DNA of 64,000 bases, taken from the NCBI RefSeq assembly GCF_003589595.1, contig NW_020653750.1:4132424-4196423 (forward strand), given 5' to 3'. Position 1 is the first letter of the stretch. Each line of letters begins with the position of its first letter. Shown here one piece after another: positions 1 to 11,996 of the stretch. The notes under the pieces were generated by a model. The model did no database searches and was not told the origin of the DNA. It worked only from the letters and a program-made list of their open reading frames with translations. This stretch comes from Hyposmocoma kahamanoa (lineage: Eukaryota; Arthropoda; Insecta; Lepidoptera; Cosmopterigidae). Made by a program: the position numbers and the translations under genes.

Positions 1-379
1 ATTTTTTGTCAACCATTTTAGAGACCACTTAGCAATGGTACAATAACTTAAAATGGTGAATTAAACAAGATAACATCAAAATTTATTGAAAACTGATTAC
101 TTAGTTCATTTGAACTTTCAACAATTCCGTTTCATGCAGTGAAGAGTAATTTTCTTGTAGACAGGTTTTATCTCTTCAATTTAAATTTGGAACGAATGTT
201 TTTACAAATGAGGACACTTAACTATCAAGCCAGTGACATTTTGAAATGAATAAAACCTTTTGCGTATTGTAATTATTTCAGGCAGGGGAAAAACCAAAGA
301 TGCCCGTTTTTATTGCAAATGAGTTTATTGATGTTAAACGCTAATTAATTTCAATCCTACCATATAAAAAAGCTTAAGC
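1..379. other. AT-rich intergenic DNA
   Basis: No reading frame, repeat or RNA gene was recognised here. The stretch ends where the LINE fragment begins. Confidence 0.5.
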
Positions 380-380
380 G

Positions 381-1010
381 AGTATCATCGTGACACTTGC
401 TGCCGACTGCTTTCGAAGACTGGGCTTTGTGATCCGCAACGTCAAAGACTTTCAAGATTTTGGTGCTATACGAATGGTCTATAATGCTTTAGTGAGAAGC
501 AAACTTGAGACGTCATCGCTTATATGGCACCCGCATGAAGCTACGTATACATCTTTGATAGAAAAGGTTCAAAAAGCTTTCCTTAGATTTTTCTACAAAA
601 AAATGTACGGCTATTATCCGTTTTTATATCCGACAAAGTATTTACTGGGGACTCTTCAGTATAATTCCCTTGAGGTGAGGCGGAACAACAACCTGCTTGT
701 ATTTGTTTCTCAGGTATTACGCGGCGAGTCAGACTGTCCTGAGCTAGTGGGACAGCTTGTAAGGCTCTTTGTCCCAGACATTCCTAAAATAGTTTTAAGA
801 GCGCGACGTCGTGAACTATTCACAGTCCCACCGGTGCGTACCGTATCGCGCAGGAACTCACCACTGCTCCGTGCCCTCGCAATGCTCAATCAACTCTTGG
901 CATCAGCACCGGAGTGTGATCTGTTTGCATGGCGATGGGCGGCTGTGTGTTGTGAATGCCTGAGATTTTGTGAAGCGATGGAGGATAGTGAGTCAAGTAT
1001 AGCGCTATAG
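381..1010 (+). pseudogene. LINE reverse transcriptase, C-terminal fragment
   Basis: An open frame of about 206 codons resembles the region downstream of the catalytic core in Jockey/CR1-type non-LTR retrotransposon reverse transcriptases. Visible cues are the early LGFVIRN block, then YNALVRSKLE with SLIWHPHEA, then IEKVQKAFLRF; these correspond to the conserved stretch that ends most LINE ORF2 proteins. There is no genuine initiating ATG: the frame opens with GTG at 390 and a stop lies at 375-377. The catalytic YxDD region is absent, so this is a 5'-truncated copy, although the surviving frame is intact down to TAG at 1008. The exact clade is uncertain. Confidence 0.7.
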
Positions 1011-1141
1011 TTTAATTTATTATTTCAGTGTTTGGTTTATTTTTTTAATTTTTTAATTGTTATTTTTTAATTAGTTTGGTTTCACGGCGCATTGGTTATG
1101 GAACTGTAATGCCGTGTAAACATGTTTACAATAAATAAATC
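381..1141 (+). mobile_element. 5'-truncated non-LTR retrotransposon copy
   Basis: The reverse-transcriptase tail is followed by a short AT-rich 3'UTR and ends in an AATAAAT-type run near 1130-1141, as expected for a 5'-truncated LINE insertion. I did not find a clear target-site duplication. Confidence 0.55.
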
Positions 1142-1311
1142 ATACCACTCCATAGGTATTGTAATATAGTCTGTAAAACTATGACTACTCTCCTATACCT
1201 ACATAGGTATTGAACTAGTTATGTCTGACTACTCCTCCCACTTGACTAATATTGCACTTCAAACTTATTTGTCAAATAAATCGCCTCGGCAAATATAACC
1301 AAATTTGCGCA

Positions 1312-1425
1312 TATTTAGGTATGCTAGAGGCTAAGCAATAGCTTCACTCGCTCTGTTTTACTGCATCCAAGGCTCAGTTCGATACCCACTGGCAAGTGGA
1401 AAACTGCAAATTCTCATTTTCGCAA
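1312..1425 (+). repeat. Degenerate tRNA-derived SINE-like relic (family S2)
   Basis: The block contains a B-box-like CAGTTCGATACCCACTGGCA and aligns by eye with 18628-18760: both have GCT...TCACTCGCTC, then TACTGCA, then TCGATACCC, then CAAGT and a CTGAAAAT/CTGCAAAT tail. Two independent copies in one window suggest a dispersed SINE family that is now heavily mutated. Confidence 0.5.
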
Positions 1426-2394
1426 TAAAAACAAATAATATTAAAGTTTCGATGAAAGGAGTAAAAAATGGTGAGACTTTCTTGAAATAAATTTCCTTTT
1501 GACTTTATGTCTTCTTTCTTTCCTATCTCTTCTCTTGAAATATTATCGGAAATGTTTTGCTACTTACTTTTCCGGCTTGAAGATTTTGCGTACGGCGTTT
1601 TTGTTGCGTATTGGCAATGGCATATTTTGAGCAGCAAGCCATTGTGGATTAGCTGTAAAATCGAATTTTTCATTCATGAAGTTAAGACTTGCAATACAAC
1701 ACAAAGCAATGAGTGGGGTACACTTACATCTTTCAAGCTGAGGACCGAAGGTTCAGATTTCGTTACTATTTTCTCATAAACATTACCATTGATATCGGAG
1801 CCAAGATCGTCATCGTTATATCAAAAGAGCATTATCGGCAAAGTTATTTGAAACGCTCAGATATATTTTTAATCAAATAAACATTACGTTCGTCGTACGT
1901 ACCATGGACCATTGAATATTTGCTACGCATAAAAACCGTTGAACGTTGAATTTTATGCCCTCAACACGGCCTTCAAGCAAGTGCCACTTGGTCCATGAAC
2001 ACTTTTATAAGTACGTCACATCACATAATCTGTGCAATTGTGCAAACACATGAAATGTTTTCTAAAATTTAATGTCATCTCCCGATGTGCAACTGAACAC
2101 GGGACTGGATGCTACACAAAATTAATTATTTTTGACAAGCATTGGGCTGGGCTCGCTCGGGTTCCGTTGCAACTTTAAACCGACTCCGGGTTCAGATGCT
2201 ACAAACCCGATATAAGATGACATGATAATAAATTCTTCATACTCCTATAATTCGTGTTTCTGTATCTAATTAGACGTTTGATGACTGTCTAATTTTGCTA
2301 ATTAAATATAGACTTAGTTTACTGTTTAGTTATAAATAAAGCACTTGAGAATTGAACAAAATTTAAATTATAATCACTTTCGTGAAGCTCGGCA
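1426..2394. other. Intergenic, no gene seen
   Basis: AT-rich sequence with a small ORF-like stretch (1507-1779) that shows no recognisable domain and no splice context. Nothing else can be supported. Confidence 0.4.
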
Positions 2395-2660
2395 CGGCCA
2401 TGTACAGTCGCGTGCAATGAAATCTAAGTGTTGACACATTTTCGAATGTATGTAAATATTAAATGTTACAAAAGTATCTTGTATTGTGTTCAAAAATATA
2501 TGTAATCATGACACCGTTTATAAAGAGGCATACTTTTATTTCAGAGAAAAGTGAACAAACTACAATTAGTGAAAAGTATACACTACTCTTAGTGTTTTTA
2601 TATTATGTGGTACAAACATGTCATTTTCGTAAATATTTATACAATGCATTTTCATTATAA
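2395..2660 (+). repeat. REP-B dispersed repeat, uninterrupted copy
   Basis: It starts with TGTACAGTCGCGTGCAATGA (2401-2420) and continues with a block containing TTGACACATTTTCGAAT and later GTAATCATGAC and TTTATTTCAGAGAAAAGT. The same series of motifs recurs in reverse orientation at 8440-8815, which defines a repeat family. This copy lacks the insertion present in the other. The 3' limit is approximate. Confidence 0.6.
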
Positions 2661-4612
2661 TGTATACAAATTAGGATTGTGATTTTATCATATAGTTATG
2701 TAACCATTTTTAAAACTATAGAATTTGTTAGATTTTAGTCAAAATTGTATCGTTTTCAAATGATATGAATATACGCCATTGCAATATATCTAATAACAAT
2801 ATAATGTGAACATTTTTTTGTTTATTTTGCAAGTTGGGGCGGCAACAACGTCAGTTATATTTGGTTAAACTTTTTCCATCCTTTAGGGGTTAAACTAACC
2901 TTAATTTTTTTTTCTACTTCCGTCAATTATAATTTCATAAATCTTATCATAAAGAGGCTCTTTTTACTTTGAATCAAAATTCTATTGTTTATGGTACTCG
3001 CCACTGAGCCTAACGTGTACATAAAACTATAATGACTAGGTATTAAAGTACTGTACAAATAACTATAATGAGTTTCAAAATAAGAACGTTGTATTTTTGC
3101 TAATTAAATTAATTAAATTAAAATATCGACTAGGAGGCTCAAGCGCTATTCGATTGGTTAAACTGGCCTAAAAGTCTTGTAATCGGGCCATAAATCTTTA
3201 TAAAAAATGATTGGTTAAAATTTAAGCGGTACTTGGTTAGTCCTATTCCGATTGTGATTTTGTTTTGTAGCATTTGTTTGGCTTTCGTCTTAATATATGA
3301 AGAGGCTGTATCGTATATCCGTAGCCTGCCTTAGTAAATAGGTTAAAATTTATTAAAAATAAATTGCGTTTGTTGTCACGGATTGTTAACCAAATATACA
3401 TTAAGTATTGGTTCTGTTTTATAGATTTTATTTATTCGTAGAAAAAGTATTGTATGCATTCAATACTTACTTAGGTCTTCAAATCTCGACCCATTACTAG
3501 TCGAGTATATACGTACCATAACACATACACTCACTCGACACACAGTACTCGACAGTATGAACCCTCATTACGCAACGTTTGCATAAAATACTATAACTTA
3601 TTTTCTAAATAGAACATTATACAAAATAATTACTTTTATTTTATAACAATCAAATCATTATACGAACTCAATTCAGGTCTCGAGGTCAATATTTAGCATA
3701 AAAATTATTTTTGTACTATTTGAAAACTTACACACTAAAGAAAACTTTTTTTTATTATTTTTAACAAGATCTAGGTACTACCGATTCCAATTAATTACCG
3801 CTTTTAAGTTTTGATCGCTAATTTACAATAACCTTGTATTTATGTACATTTTAATTAAAGTGCTGTGTATAAATATTTACGAAAATGATATTAGTATACA
3901 CAGATGAAAAATTAGGAGTGTATATGAGCATTTCTCCTAGAAGGTCTAAATTCTCTGACTTCAGTCGTCGAATTTTTTTCGTAATTTCAGGAAAAACATT
4001 GAGCGAGAAGGAAAAAGAACTCAAATTTACCTAAGATTCCGTTAATGTGGCAACTATTTTCTTAATAGTTAATGACATATTTGATCCACAGTATATAGCT
4101 GTATACCACCGAAATCCGAATTTTGTAACAAAAGGCATAATTTTTGTATAACATATTATGAAAAAGGCAGTAAAAACATTCAATAATCTACATAAACATT
4201 TACTAATATGACTAACTATCAAATCAGCATAATATTTTCAAGCACGTTCTTTCATTTTCTTAATTTCCAATTTTTGTTTTCTGTTTTGATTTTCCTTATT
4301 AATTTTCATTAGGAAGCAAGTAGTAACATAAAATTGCGAACATTAATAATATTAACTATATATTTATATGAAAAAAACATAAAATTCTTGCTTTTCAAAG
4401 AAAAAATGGTAGAAATATAATAGAAAATATGTTTTTCTGAATTCGGTGGCATAAAATCCACAGAATCCAAGGCCACGGGATTTAGAATATATATATATTT
4501 TTTGATATTACTCGTAAACGACAATACTTGCAAAACTAATAAATTGTAGATTCGCTCTGGGCCTTTTGGAGGGAAAAGTGTCGTTTTTATTTTGACTTTC
4601 AATTATTTTGTG
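2661..4612. other. AT-rich intergenic DNA
   Basis: No gene is visible. Short ORFs on the minus strand (4031-4222 and 4309-4602) are AT-rich, have no domain signature and are probably chance. Confidence 0.4.
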
Positions 4613-4672
4613 AAAGGAGAATGGGCAAAATACAAGGGCCTTGGACCTGGAAGCGGCCACTTCAAAAACATA
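4613..4672 (+). repeat. Left terminal inverted repeat
   Basis: It matches the reverse complement of 7472-7519 apart from an 11-bp insertion at 4632-4642 and one A/G difference near 4651. Confidence 0.85.
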
Positions 4673-5148
4673 GTTTTTATAATTCTTTATGTTACGACAA
4701 ACAATACTTAGTATGGAGTCAGAGTCGTATTTTGTGTGTAAAAAAAGTTATGACCAATACAATTGTCCAAGTAATAAATGAACACGTGTTACATTTTTGA
4801 CAAATATTCCTTTGTCTACTGGATATTTCTATAAAATAAAACAATGCTTTGTGGAGTCATGCCGCCGGGACCTAAACTAGCCCCCCCCCCCCCTCCCTCC
4901 TACCCTCTTATGTGCACGTGCATCCAGGTGCATGCGTGTTTAATTAACTTAGTTTAGTTGTTTGTTGACTTGCTTCACTAACAACTGTTCTGTGCTGTCG
5001 ATTCTTTGCTGATCCTCATAAGACCTTGATTACTGTTTACCGGACTACTGATTTTGCTTTGCGATTTGTATCGGTGTTGATTCTTGGATAACAACTAGGC
5101 TTGATCTTGGACATTCTTGTTTAGTAAAGTGGTGTGTGCGTGACTGAA

Positions 5149-7161
5149 ATGGAAACTTGCATTACATGTCACGTTTCAGTTCGAAACAGAAGACGTTATT
5201 CTCTCTCACAAGAAGTTCTTGATGCTAATCCATTTTTAATGGATTATATTGGTGACCGCGTGGATCCTAATCCTATATTTGAAAATAGAAGAAACTACAT
5301 CTGTCGCCCTTGCTGGCAAAGAGCTGAACGTGCTCAATCAAGAAACCAACCACAAGAATCGGCTCGTGATGAAATCTCGACAGATCAGGTCCCTGTTTCT
5401 ATACCTAATTATTACCGTCTGCCAAACACTGCTTCACGTTGTTTGTTTCCGGGATGTGAATCAGAAACGCACTTGAGGATTCCACATCGCATTAAAACTA
5501 AAGTTTTTTGTGATCACAATATGTACATACCTGACGAGGCTAGAATATGCCCAGAACATATACGATCAAACCATTGGGAGATATTAATTGGTTCACCTAT
5601 TTTATTAAATTCATTTACCATAGAACAAGTCACGGATGTATTTGAAATGGTTAAGAGATCTTTACAAAAGTCTGCACATTTTAATTTCGAAAATATCGAA
5701 AATATTGATGCTAATGAATTATTTCTGGACTGGAGTTACACCGGCGCAGTTTCAACAAATTATAGAAGAGACACCTTTATTGACGCAAAGATGTAAACGA
5801 CCTAAAGTTGCTCTGGGCATCTACCTTAGTAAGCTAAGAACGGGAGAGTCAAATACAAAACTGTCTGATCTTTTTAATATATCTCGACGCACCTTTGAGC
5901 GCTTATTAAAACAATCAAGAGAATGTTTAAGCAACGATTTTGTAACGCGTCACCTCGGAATTGACCATATTACGAGAGGAGAAGTAGAGAGGAGAAACCT
6001 TTTAATACCTAATGCTATTTTTGGGAATCCAGAATCTGAAGAAGATAGAAGATTAATCTTTATATTTGATGGCACGTACATTTATATACAAAAGAGTTCT
6101 AATTTTTCATTCCAACGTCTTACATACAGCTTACATAAGTTTCAAAACTTGCTAAAACCATTTATTATTACGTGTAGTGACGGATACATAATTGACGTAG
6201 TTGAACCTTTTGCGGCAACAACATCTGACTCAACTATTATGACACAATTAATGTCAGAAGACTCGGTATTTCATTGGTTTTTTAAAGCAGGGGACAGGAC
6301 AGGGGTTTTAGGGATTCATTACCAGTTATTGAATCTTGTGGTTACATAGCTCATATGCCAGCGTCAAAGCAAAACAATGAAACGCAGCTCTCAACTAGTC
6401 AAGCAAACAAGTCGCGGCTTGTTACAATTTGTCGATGGGTAATTGAAGCCATTAACGGGCGTTTTAAAAGAGATTTTAAATTGTTACGGCAGAAGTATTT
6501 TAATAGGGCCGTACCACACATGTTCCAAGATTTTAAAAATGCCGCAGCCATTCTTAATGCTTTTCGGGAACCTTTTACCGATGGACCTTACGCAAATGAT
6601 ATATTAAATGAAATTCATTTGAAAATTAATGTAGACAACTTACTGGCCGACTACGTCATTAATAACAATTTAAATAGGCACCGTGTGAGCTTTGTTTCTA
6701 TATCAGCTGATTATTTAACTATAAATGATTTTCCACAATTAGAAGAAAGAGATTTAATACTGTTTGCTTTAGGTAGTTATCAAATAAAGCTTGCTCGGTC
6801 GTATTGTAGCGAGCACTTACGAGATGGAGTGTACTTTATAGAAGTTATGGAAGATGAATCTATAGATATTCCGCAAATGCATGTAACTGGAGATTGCTAT
6901 CTTTTGAGAGGACGTATTCAATCAAGACACACCAGAGCACGAGTATATTATGTATATATAGTAGTAAATAGGGAAGGCGTTGGAAGAGCGCGCATAATAC
7001 AACACTATTGTACGTGCCTTACTGGTAGACGGACCTTGGGTTGCTGTGCTCACGTCATGTCGATTGTATGGTATTTAGGGTGGGCACGGCACCAAGGAGC
7101 TCTTAATCTTCCAGCATCATATTTAGATGAAGTGATAATAGACGAAGTAAATGAGTTTTGA
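5149..7161 (+). pseudogene. DDE_Tnp_4-type transposase with C-terminal SWIM zinc finger, frameshifted
   Basis: This would cut and rejoin the transposon ends. The true ATG is probably at 5149, not the in-frame GTG at 5134. The N-terminus has a CITCHVS ... YICRPCW double Cys pair, a likely zinc-binding module, followed by a second Cys/His-rich block (CLFPGCES ... CPEH). The catalytic domain begins at IFDGTYIYIQKSSNF, with D at 6068. The second acidic residue is the D in TTSDSTIM (6227), and the E is in RWVIEAINGRF (6445). The C-terminus has a CxC...CxH pattern (CTCLTGRRTLGCCAH, about 7012-7056), a SWIM-type zinc finger. The frame shifts from 1 to 2 near 5735-5745, and back to 1 at 6293-6302 where GACAG is tandemly duplicated. 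Otherwise the frame is open to TGA at 7159, so the break is recent or partly a sequencing error. Confidence 0.8.
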
Positions 7162-7471
7162 AACAATATATTTTATTTTATTTCATATCTTTTATATTCC
7201 CTAAAAAATATTATAACAAGAAATACTGGACCAGATTCCAAAATTGTGTCATAATTCCACAGCTCACAGAACCCTTTTAAACTTAAGACACCATTTGGGT
7301 AATCATTTTTAACATACACACCACACAAACAAAATTCCAGACAGAAGTTCAAATATTAAGTATCTACATTAAAAAATAAACATTATTCAAGACATTTCGA
7401 AAACTTGATGACTTACGTATTGGTGCCCATAATATTTTTTGATCGTATTAATGATATCTATTGATTGAAAG

Positions 7472-7519
7472 TAGTTTTTGAAGTGGCCGCTCCCAGGTCC
7501 ATTTTGCCCATTCTCCTTT
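7472..7519 (-). repeat. Right terminal inverted repeat
   Basis: Inverted match to 4613-4672 without the 11-bp insertion. It ends with ATTCTCCTTT. Confidence 0.85.
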
Positions 7520-8187
7520 AGTTTAAAGTGGAATAGGATAGTGCTATTGTGCCTTAATCGAAGATTAAAAAGCGAAATTATACGAATCTCGAACTAAAAT
7601 ACCCGTATCGGCCCGTTCTAAGGAATCCCGAGTCAATCCAAGCACGCCGCCTCAAATTGCCTATCCTCTTTGTGGTGGCCATATTTACAGAAATATAATT
7701 AAACGTTTATGTTTTCGGCTGAAGGGCTTTGTTTCCATGGCCAGGAATAATTTAAAAAAAGAAAATAATAATAAATTGTAATTATACGACTAAAAAGTCG
7801 TCACAGCACAGAGTATAAAAAATATTGTATACAACCTTAAAATTTAGTTTTGAAATATCGTATACACCGAATTAAAAAATCAACCTGGACCAAATTCAGC
7901 GAATTACGTATTTACGCAAAATCGGCAAAAATTCATCCACCTATTCTCTCCAGCCACATGGGCGTGATCAACGAATAATACGAATGAATTGCGAACCTTC
8001 TAAAATGCTTCGCTTCTGATGTGTGACGTGATTAGTAACTACCACCGAATTCCCGCGTAAACCTGGGGACACGCAGCAATCTTGGTATTGTGATAAAACT
8101 ATTGTCTAGTTTATTGTGAAATTCACTGTCAAGTTGAAGTTCACTGAAAAGTATCTGTCATTTAATTTATTATACGCGAACTAAAGT
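7520..8187. other. Intergenic, no gene seen
   Basis: Mixed AT-rich sequence. No domain, repeat partner in this window or RNA gene was recognised. Confidence 0.4.
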
Positions 8188-8244
8188 CACTTCACTTTTT
8201 ATTTTTATGGCTCCATCAATATGAGAACTGATGATTTTGCCAAT
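8188..8244 (-). repeat. LINE 3'-tail fragment, identical to 57051-57107
   Basis: The reverse complement of these 57 bp is identical by eye to 57051-57107, the tail of the RNase H-bearing LINE. It includes TTGATGGAGCCATAAAAATA. Sequence on either side differs, so this looks like an extremely 5'-truncated copy of the same family. Confidence 0.65.
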
Positions 8245-8310
8245 ACTATTGATATATGGTTTCAATTTGGAGAAAAATGACACTGTCACGCCACTGTTGT
8301 CAGGTTTTAG

Positions 8311-8346
8311 ACCTTTCGGATTTTTTTTCCATTAGGTCCGAAAGGT
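8311..8346. repeat. Short inverted repeat
   Basis: ACCTTTCGGA and TCCGAAAGGT form a perfect 10-bp stem around a 16-nt T-rich loop. The role is unknown. Confidence 0.5.
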
Positions 8347-8439
8347 TTATTGGGAAGATTTTGTGCTCTATATATAGTCTCTTTTTTGTAGATTTTTGTT
8401 TTGATAAATAAGTGGAGTTTAGTGCATAGACACAGAAAA

Positions 8440-8815
8440 TTGCGCCATTAGAGAAATGCCCATATTTATCACCGATTGTAATTTGCTTACTTTTCTCTGA
8501 AATAAATATATCCCTTTTTTGAGACGGTCATGATTACATATTTTTGAACACAACACAGGGTGACCACGAACCGGAAGGTGTTTAGTGCGACGGCCGGGCG
8601 GCCCCCTACTAGATAGACGGATGACCTGATGAGGGCGGCGGGTAACCGATGCTAGTCTGGCAATCTTTGGGGGAGGCCTATGTTGCAGTGGACGTCTTTT
8701 CTGCTGATATGATGAAAACAAGGTTCTTATTTTTGAAATATTTAATATTTACATTATATTCGAAAATGTGTCAACGTTTACATTTCATTGCACGCGACTG
8801 TACATACAGATAAAT
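8440..8815 (-). repeat. REP-B copy, interrupted by a LINE piece
   Basis: The reverse complement aligns with 2395-2590 over both ends: TGTACAGTCGCGTGCAATGA on one side, GTAATCATGAC and TTTATTTCAGAGAAAAGT on the other. The alignment is broken at about 8560-8724 by unrelated GC-rich sequence. Confidence 0.6.
8560..8724 (+). mobile_element. RTE-like LINE, C-terminal reverse-transcriptase remnant
   Basis: A + strand frame reads RKVFSATAGRPPTR, then a stop, then TDDLMRAAGN, then GRPMLQWTSF. This resembles the RGRPxxRWxDD...AG...W...L.EA...QW end of RTE-clade reverse transcriptases, with stop codons. It sits precisely inside a REP-B copy, so it arrived after REP-B. Confidence 0.6.
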
Positions 8816-8859
8816 GGACTTGTAGCGGTTGGTTCATCAATTGTTAAAAGTGTCTACAG

Positions 8860-9085
8860 TCCACGTGAGCTGCCTACCGACGACACCAATGATAGGATCT
8901 ATATTGCCTCTTATCTGTTATCGGTGTTTCGCCCTTTATCAACATACTTGGAATTGTGAGCGCTTGTTGAACCACGTTACCCTATATGGTTATGAAATTG
9001 AACCAGCCCGTGATTAGTGAAAAATTAATTTTCGATAGCTGTTGATAAGAGGAGCATTAAATAATACACCTCGCGTGTCGTTTCT
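8860..9085 (+). promoter_or_regulatory. Actin-1 promoter
   Basis: Sequence shared with the actin-2 promoter (19560-19847) includes CGCTTGTTGAACCACGTTAC, a CArG-like CCCTATATGG (8980-8989), GGTTATGAAATTGAACCAGC and GCTGTTGATAAGA. A TATA-like ATTAAATAAT lies at 9057-9066, about 30 bp before the probable start near TCTCACTTTG (about 9086). CArG boxes are the binding sites of serum response factor and typify actin promoters. The start site is inferred. Confidence 0.65.
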
Positions 9086-9153
9086 CACTTTGTGGAGTGT
9101 GGTTGACTGAAGCAGCGCCGAGTCGCACCGACTTTTTTCTCTACGTAATAACA
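9086..9153 (+). other. Actin-1 non-coding first exon
   Basis: This short exon ends in ...AACA followed by the donor GTAAGT at 9154, as in actin-2. It is joined to the coding exon at 9406 (acceptor TTTCAG at 9400-9405). The intervening 252-bp 5'UTR intron is recognisably similar to that of actin-2, for example in TACGTAATGTGGATTACA. The 5' limit is inferred from the TATA position. Confidence 0.6.
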
Positions 9154-9269
9154 GTAAGTCTTTCAATTATAGCTGATGTATGTTTCCCGTAGGATTGTCT
9201 AAATGAGTCCAGTGTTTGAAGAATAAATTATGTGACAGTGAAGATTTCTGACAAAAGAAAAATACGTAA

Positions 9270-10641
<1,372 letters not shown>

Positions 10642-10870
10642 ATGCCACACATGAGACTATACCTATGTGTAGTTCATGATGCCCTACACCAAATCCATAA
10701 CGAGGTGGCTCAAATGACGCTTGTTATTTATTAATTAAGTACAATATTTAAATAGGTTGTAAGTTCTCGTAATATGCGTATCACACAAAAATCATTGTTG
10801 ATTTTTTACAAAGACCAACCAACATCGTAAATAAAAAAACATTTTTTACTATTGTAATATTAATTTTATT
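10642..10870 (+). other. Actin-1 3'UTR
   Basis: It is closely similar to the actin-2 3'UTR: TAAATGCCACA.ATGAGACTATA, then CTCAAATGACGCTTGTTAT, then TTTAAATAGG.T.TAAGTT.TCG. An AATAAA at about 10829 may be the poly(A) signal. Confidence 0.65.
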
Positions 10871-11261
10871 GTCTACCATTCTATATAATCTAATCATGTT
10901 CCAAAATTCCAACTAAATTACGTGTGTAGTCATTTATTTCTGTATTTCGGGAATTCAAAATTAGCGCCAAACTAAATATTTCGCAACTGGAAGAATTAAT
11001 CGACAGCTGCATTTTCGATGTGTTCCATCACAAACTTATTTCCGTTGGATGTAACTTCGTCGTGTGAAGTTGTGGAAATAAACATTCATAACATCTTATC
11101 TTTGTCGTTGTTACAGAACTACATATATATAGGTAAATAAATGTTAGACAACATCACGTACGTTGCTCTGATCCCAAAGAAAGTAAGTAAAACACTTGTG
11201 TTATGGAAATCGGAAACTGCTACGGTATGACAAACACCCAAACCCGAGACAATATAGATAT
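10871..11261. other. Actin-1 downstream flank, no gene seen
   Basis: It shares CATTTATTTCTGTATTT.GGGAA with the corresponding place after actin-2 (about 21713), which places it inside the duplicated unit. No coding signal was seen. Confidence 0.45.
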
Positions 11262-11350
11262 TTATTTTCTATGTTGACCTGGCCGGGGATCTGACCCAGG
11301 ACCTCAGAGATGGCGACAGTATGAAAACCGTTGTGCAATCCACTCGACCA
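11262..11350 (-). repeat. tRNA-derived SINE head (family S3), minus strand
   Basis: The complement reads like a tRNA: an A-box-like TTTGGTCGAGTGGATTGC, then GAGGTCCTGGGTCAGATCCC in the B-box position, at tRNA-like spacing. It does not close a full cloverleaf, so it is a SINE head rather than a tRNA gene. Confidence 0.5.
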
Positions 11351-11483
11351 AACAAGGTCGTCAAAATATAAATAATTTGTAGAGAGCTGCTATAAATTTA
11401 CGTTGTCCATAATGGACCAAATTTTATGGAATATCATAAAATCGTTAAAGTGTTATATGTACCTTAACGATAACTACTTTTTT

Positions 11484-11726
11484 AGTATCAGTAGAGCTTT
11501 TTGTGAAGAGTTCGTTCAGGGAAATATTGCCGTCTTACCTATTTCTGCCGCCAAGCAGTAACGTGTTCTGTTTTCCAGTTTTGAAGGATAGGGGTGTTGA
11601 GGAAATTACACATAGGACTTGACAACTTATCTCTAAAGGTGACTAGCGCAGCGTCGCTCAGATCTTTGCGATTTAAAGCATTGAGTGACAATGCAATTGC
11701 TGTGGACAGGCATGTCACTTATTAGA
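11484..11726 (+). repeat. REP-A copy 1
   Basis: This dispersed family is recognised by GAGCTCCTTGTGAAAGAGTTC, TTTCTGCCGCCAAGCAGTAA, GGTGAAATTACAGGCACATG, TCTTTGCGATTTAAAGC and an end in TTGGTATCATAAAAAA. This copy is degenerate and lacks the A-rich end. It is absent from the equivalent place after actin-2, so it arrived after the duplication. Confidence 0.65.
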
Positions 11727-11996
11727 AAGTTTGACGCTGATTTTATTCAAAAAATCTATGAATCTAAATCCCTGAAACCTTGTTTACTAGTTAAATGCCC
11801 CAGGGAAAACTAACAATTTTATCGCTCCACGATTTACTTTCTTCAATGTCACTTATCAACCTGGCGACCTTCCTCAACCCCGTTAATCGGCGCTAACCAC
11901 AGACATGTGGCGCCCGGGTGCAATCAATACCCTGGTGCCCTCTTGTATATCTTGTAATATTCCATTTTCATCGCGAGACTGATCAAAATGGAATAT

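Larger units (their letters stand above)
4613..7519 (+). mobile_element. 2.9-kb DNA transposon with TIRs and DDE transposase
   Basis: The ends are inverted repeats of about 48 bp: AAAGGAGAATGGGCAAAAT at 4613-4631 matches the complement of 7501-7519, and GGACCTGG.AGCGGCCACTT follows on both sides. The left end carries an extra 11 bp (4632-4642) that the right end lacks. A transposase gene in two broken frames fills the middle. The DDE domain resembles the DDE_Tnp_4 group (ISL2EU / PIF-Harbinger-like). No convincing target duplication was found, so the superfamily assignment rests on the protein. A homopolymer of C (around 4879-4893) lies between the left TIR and the gene. Confidence 0.85.
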
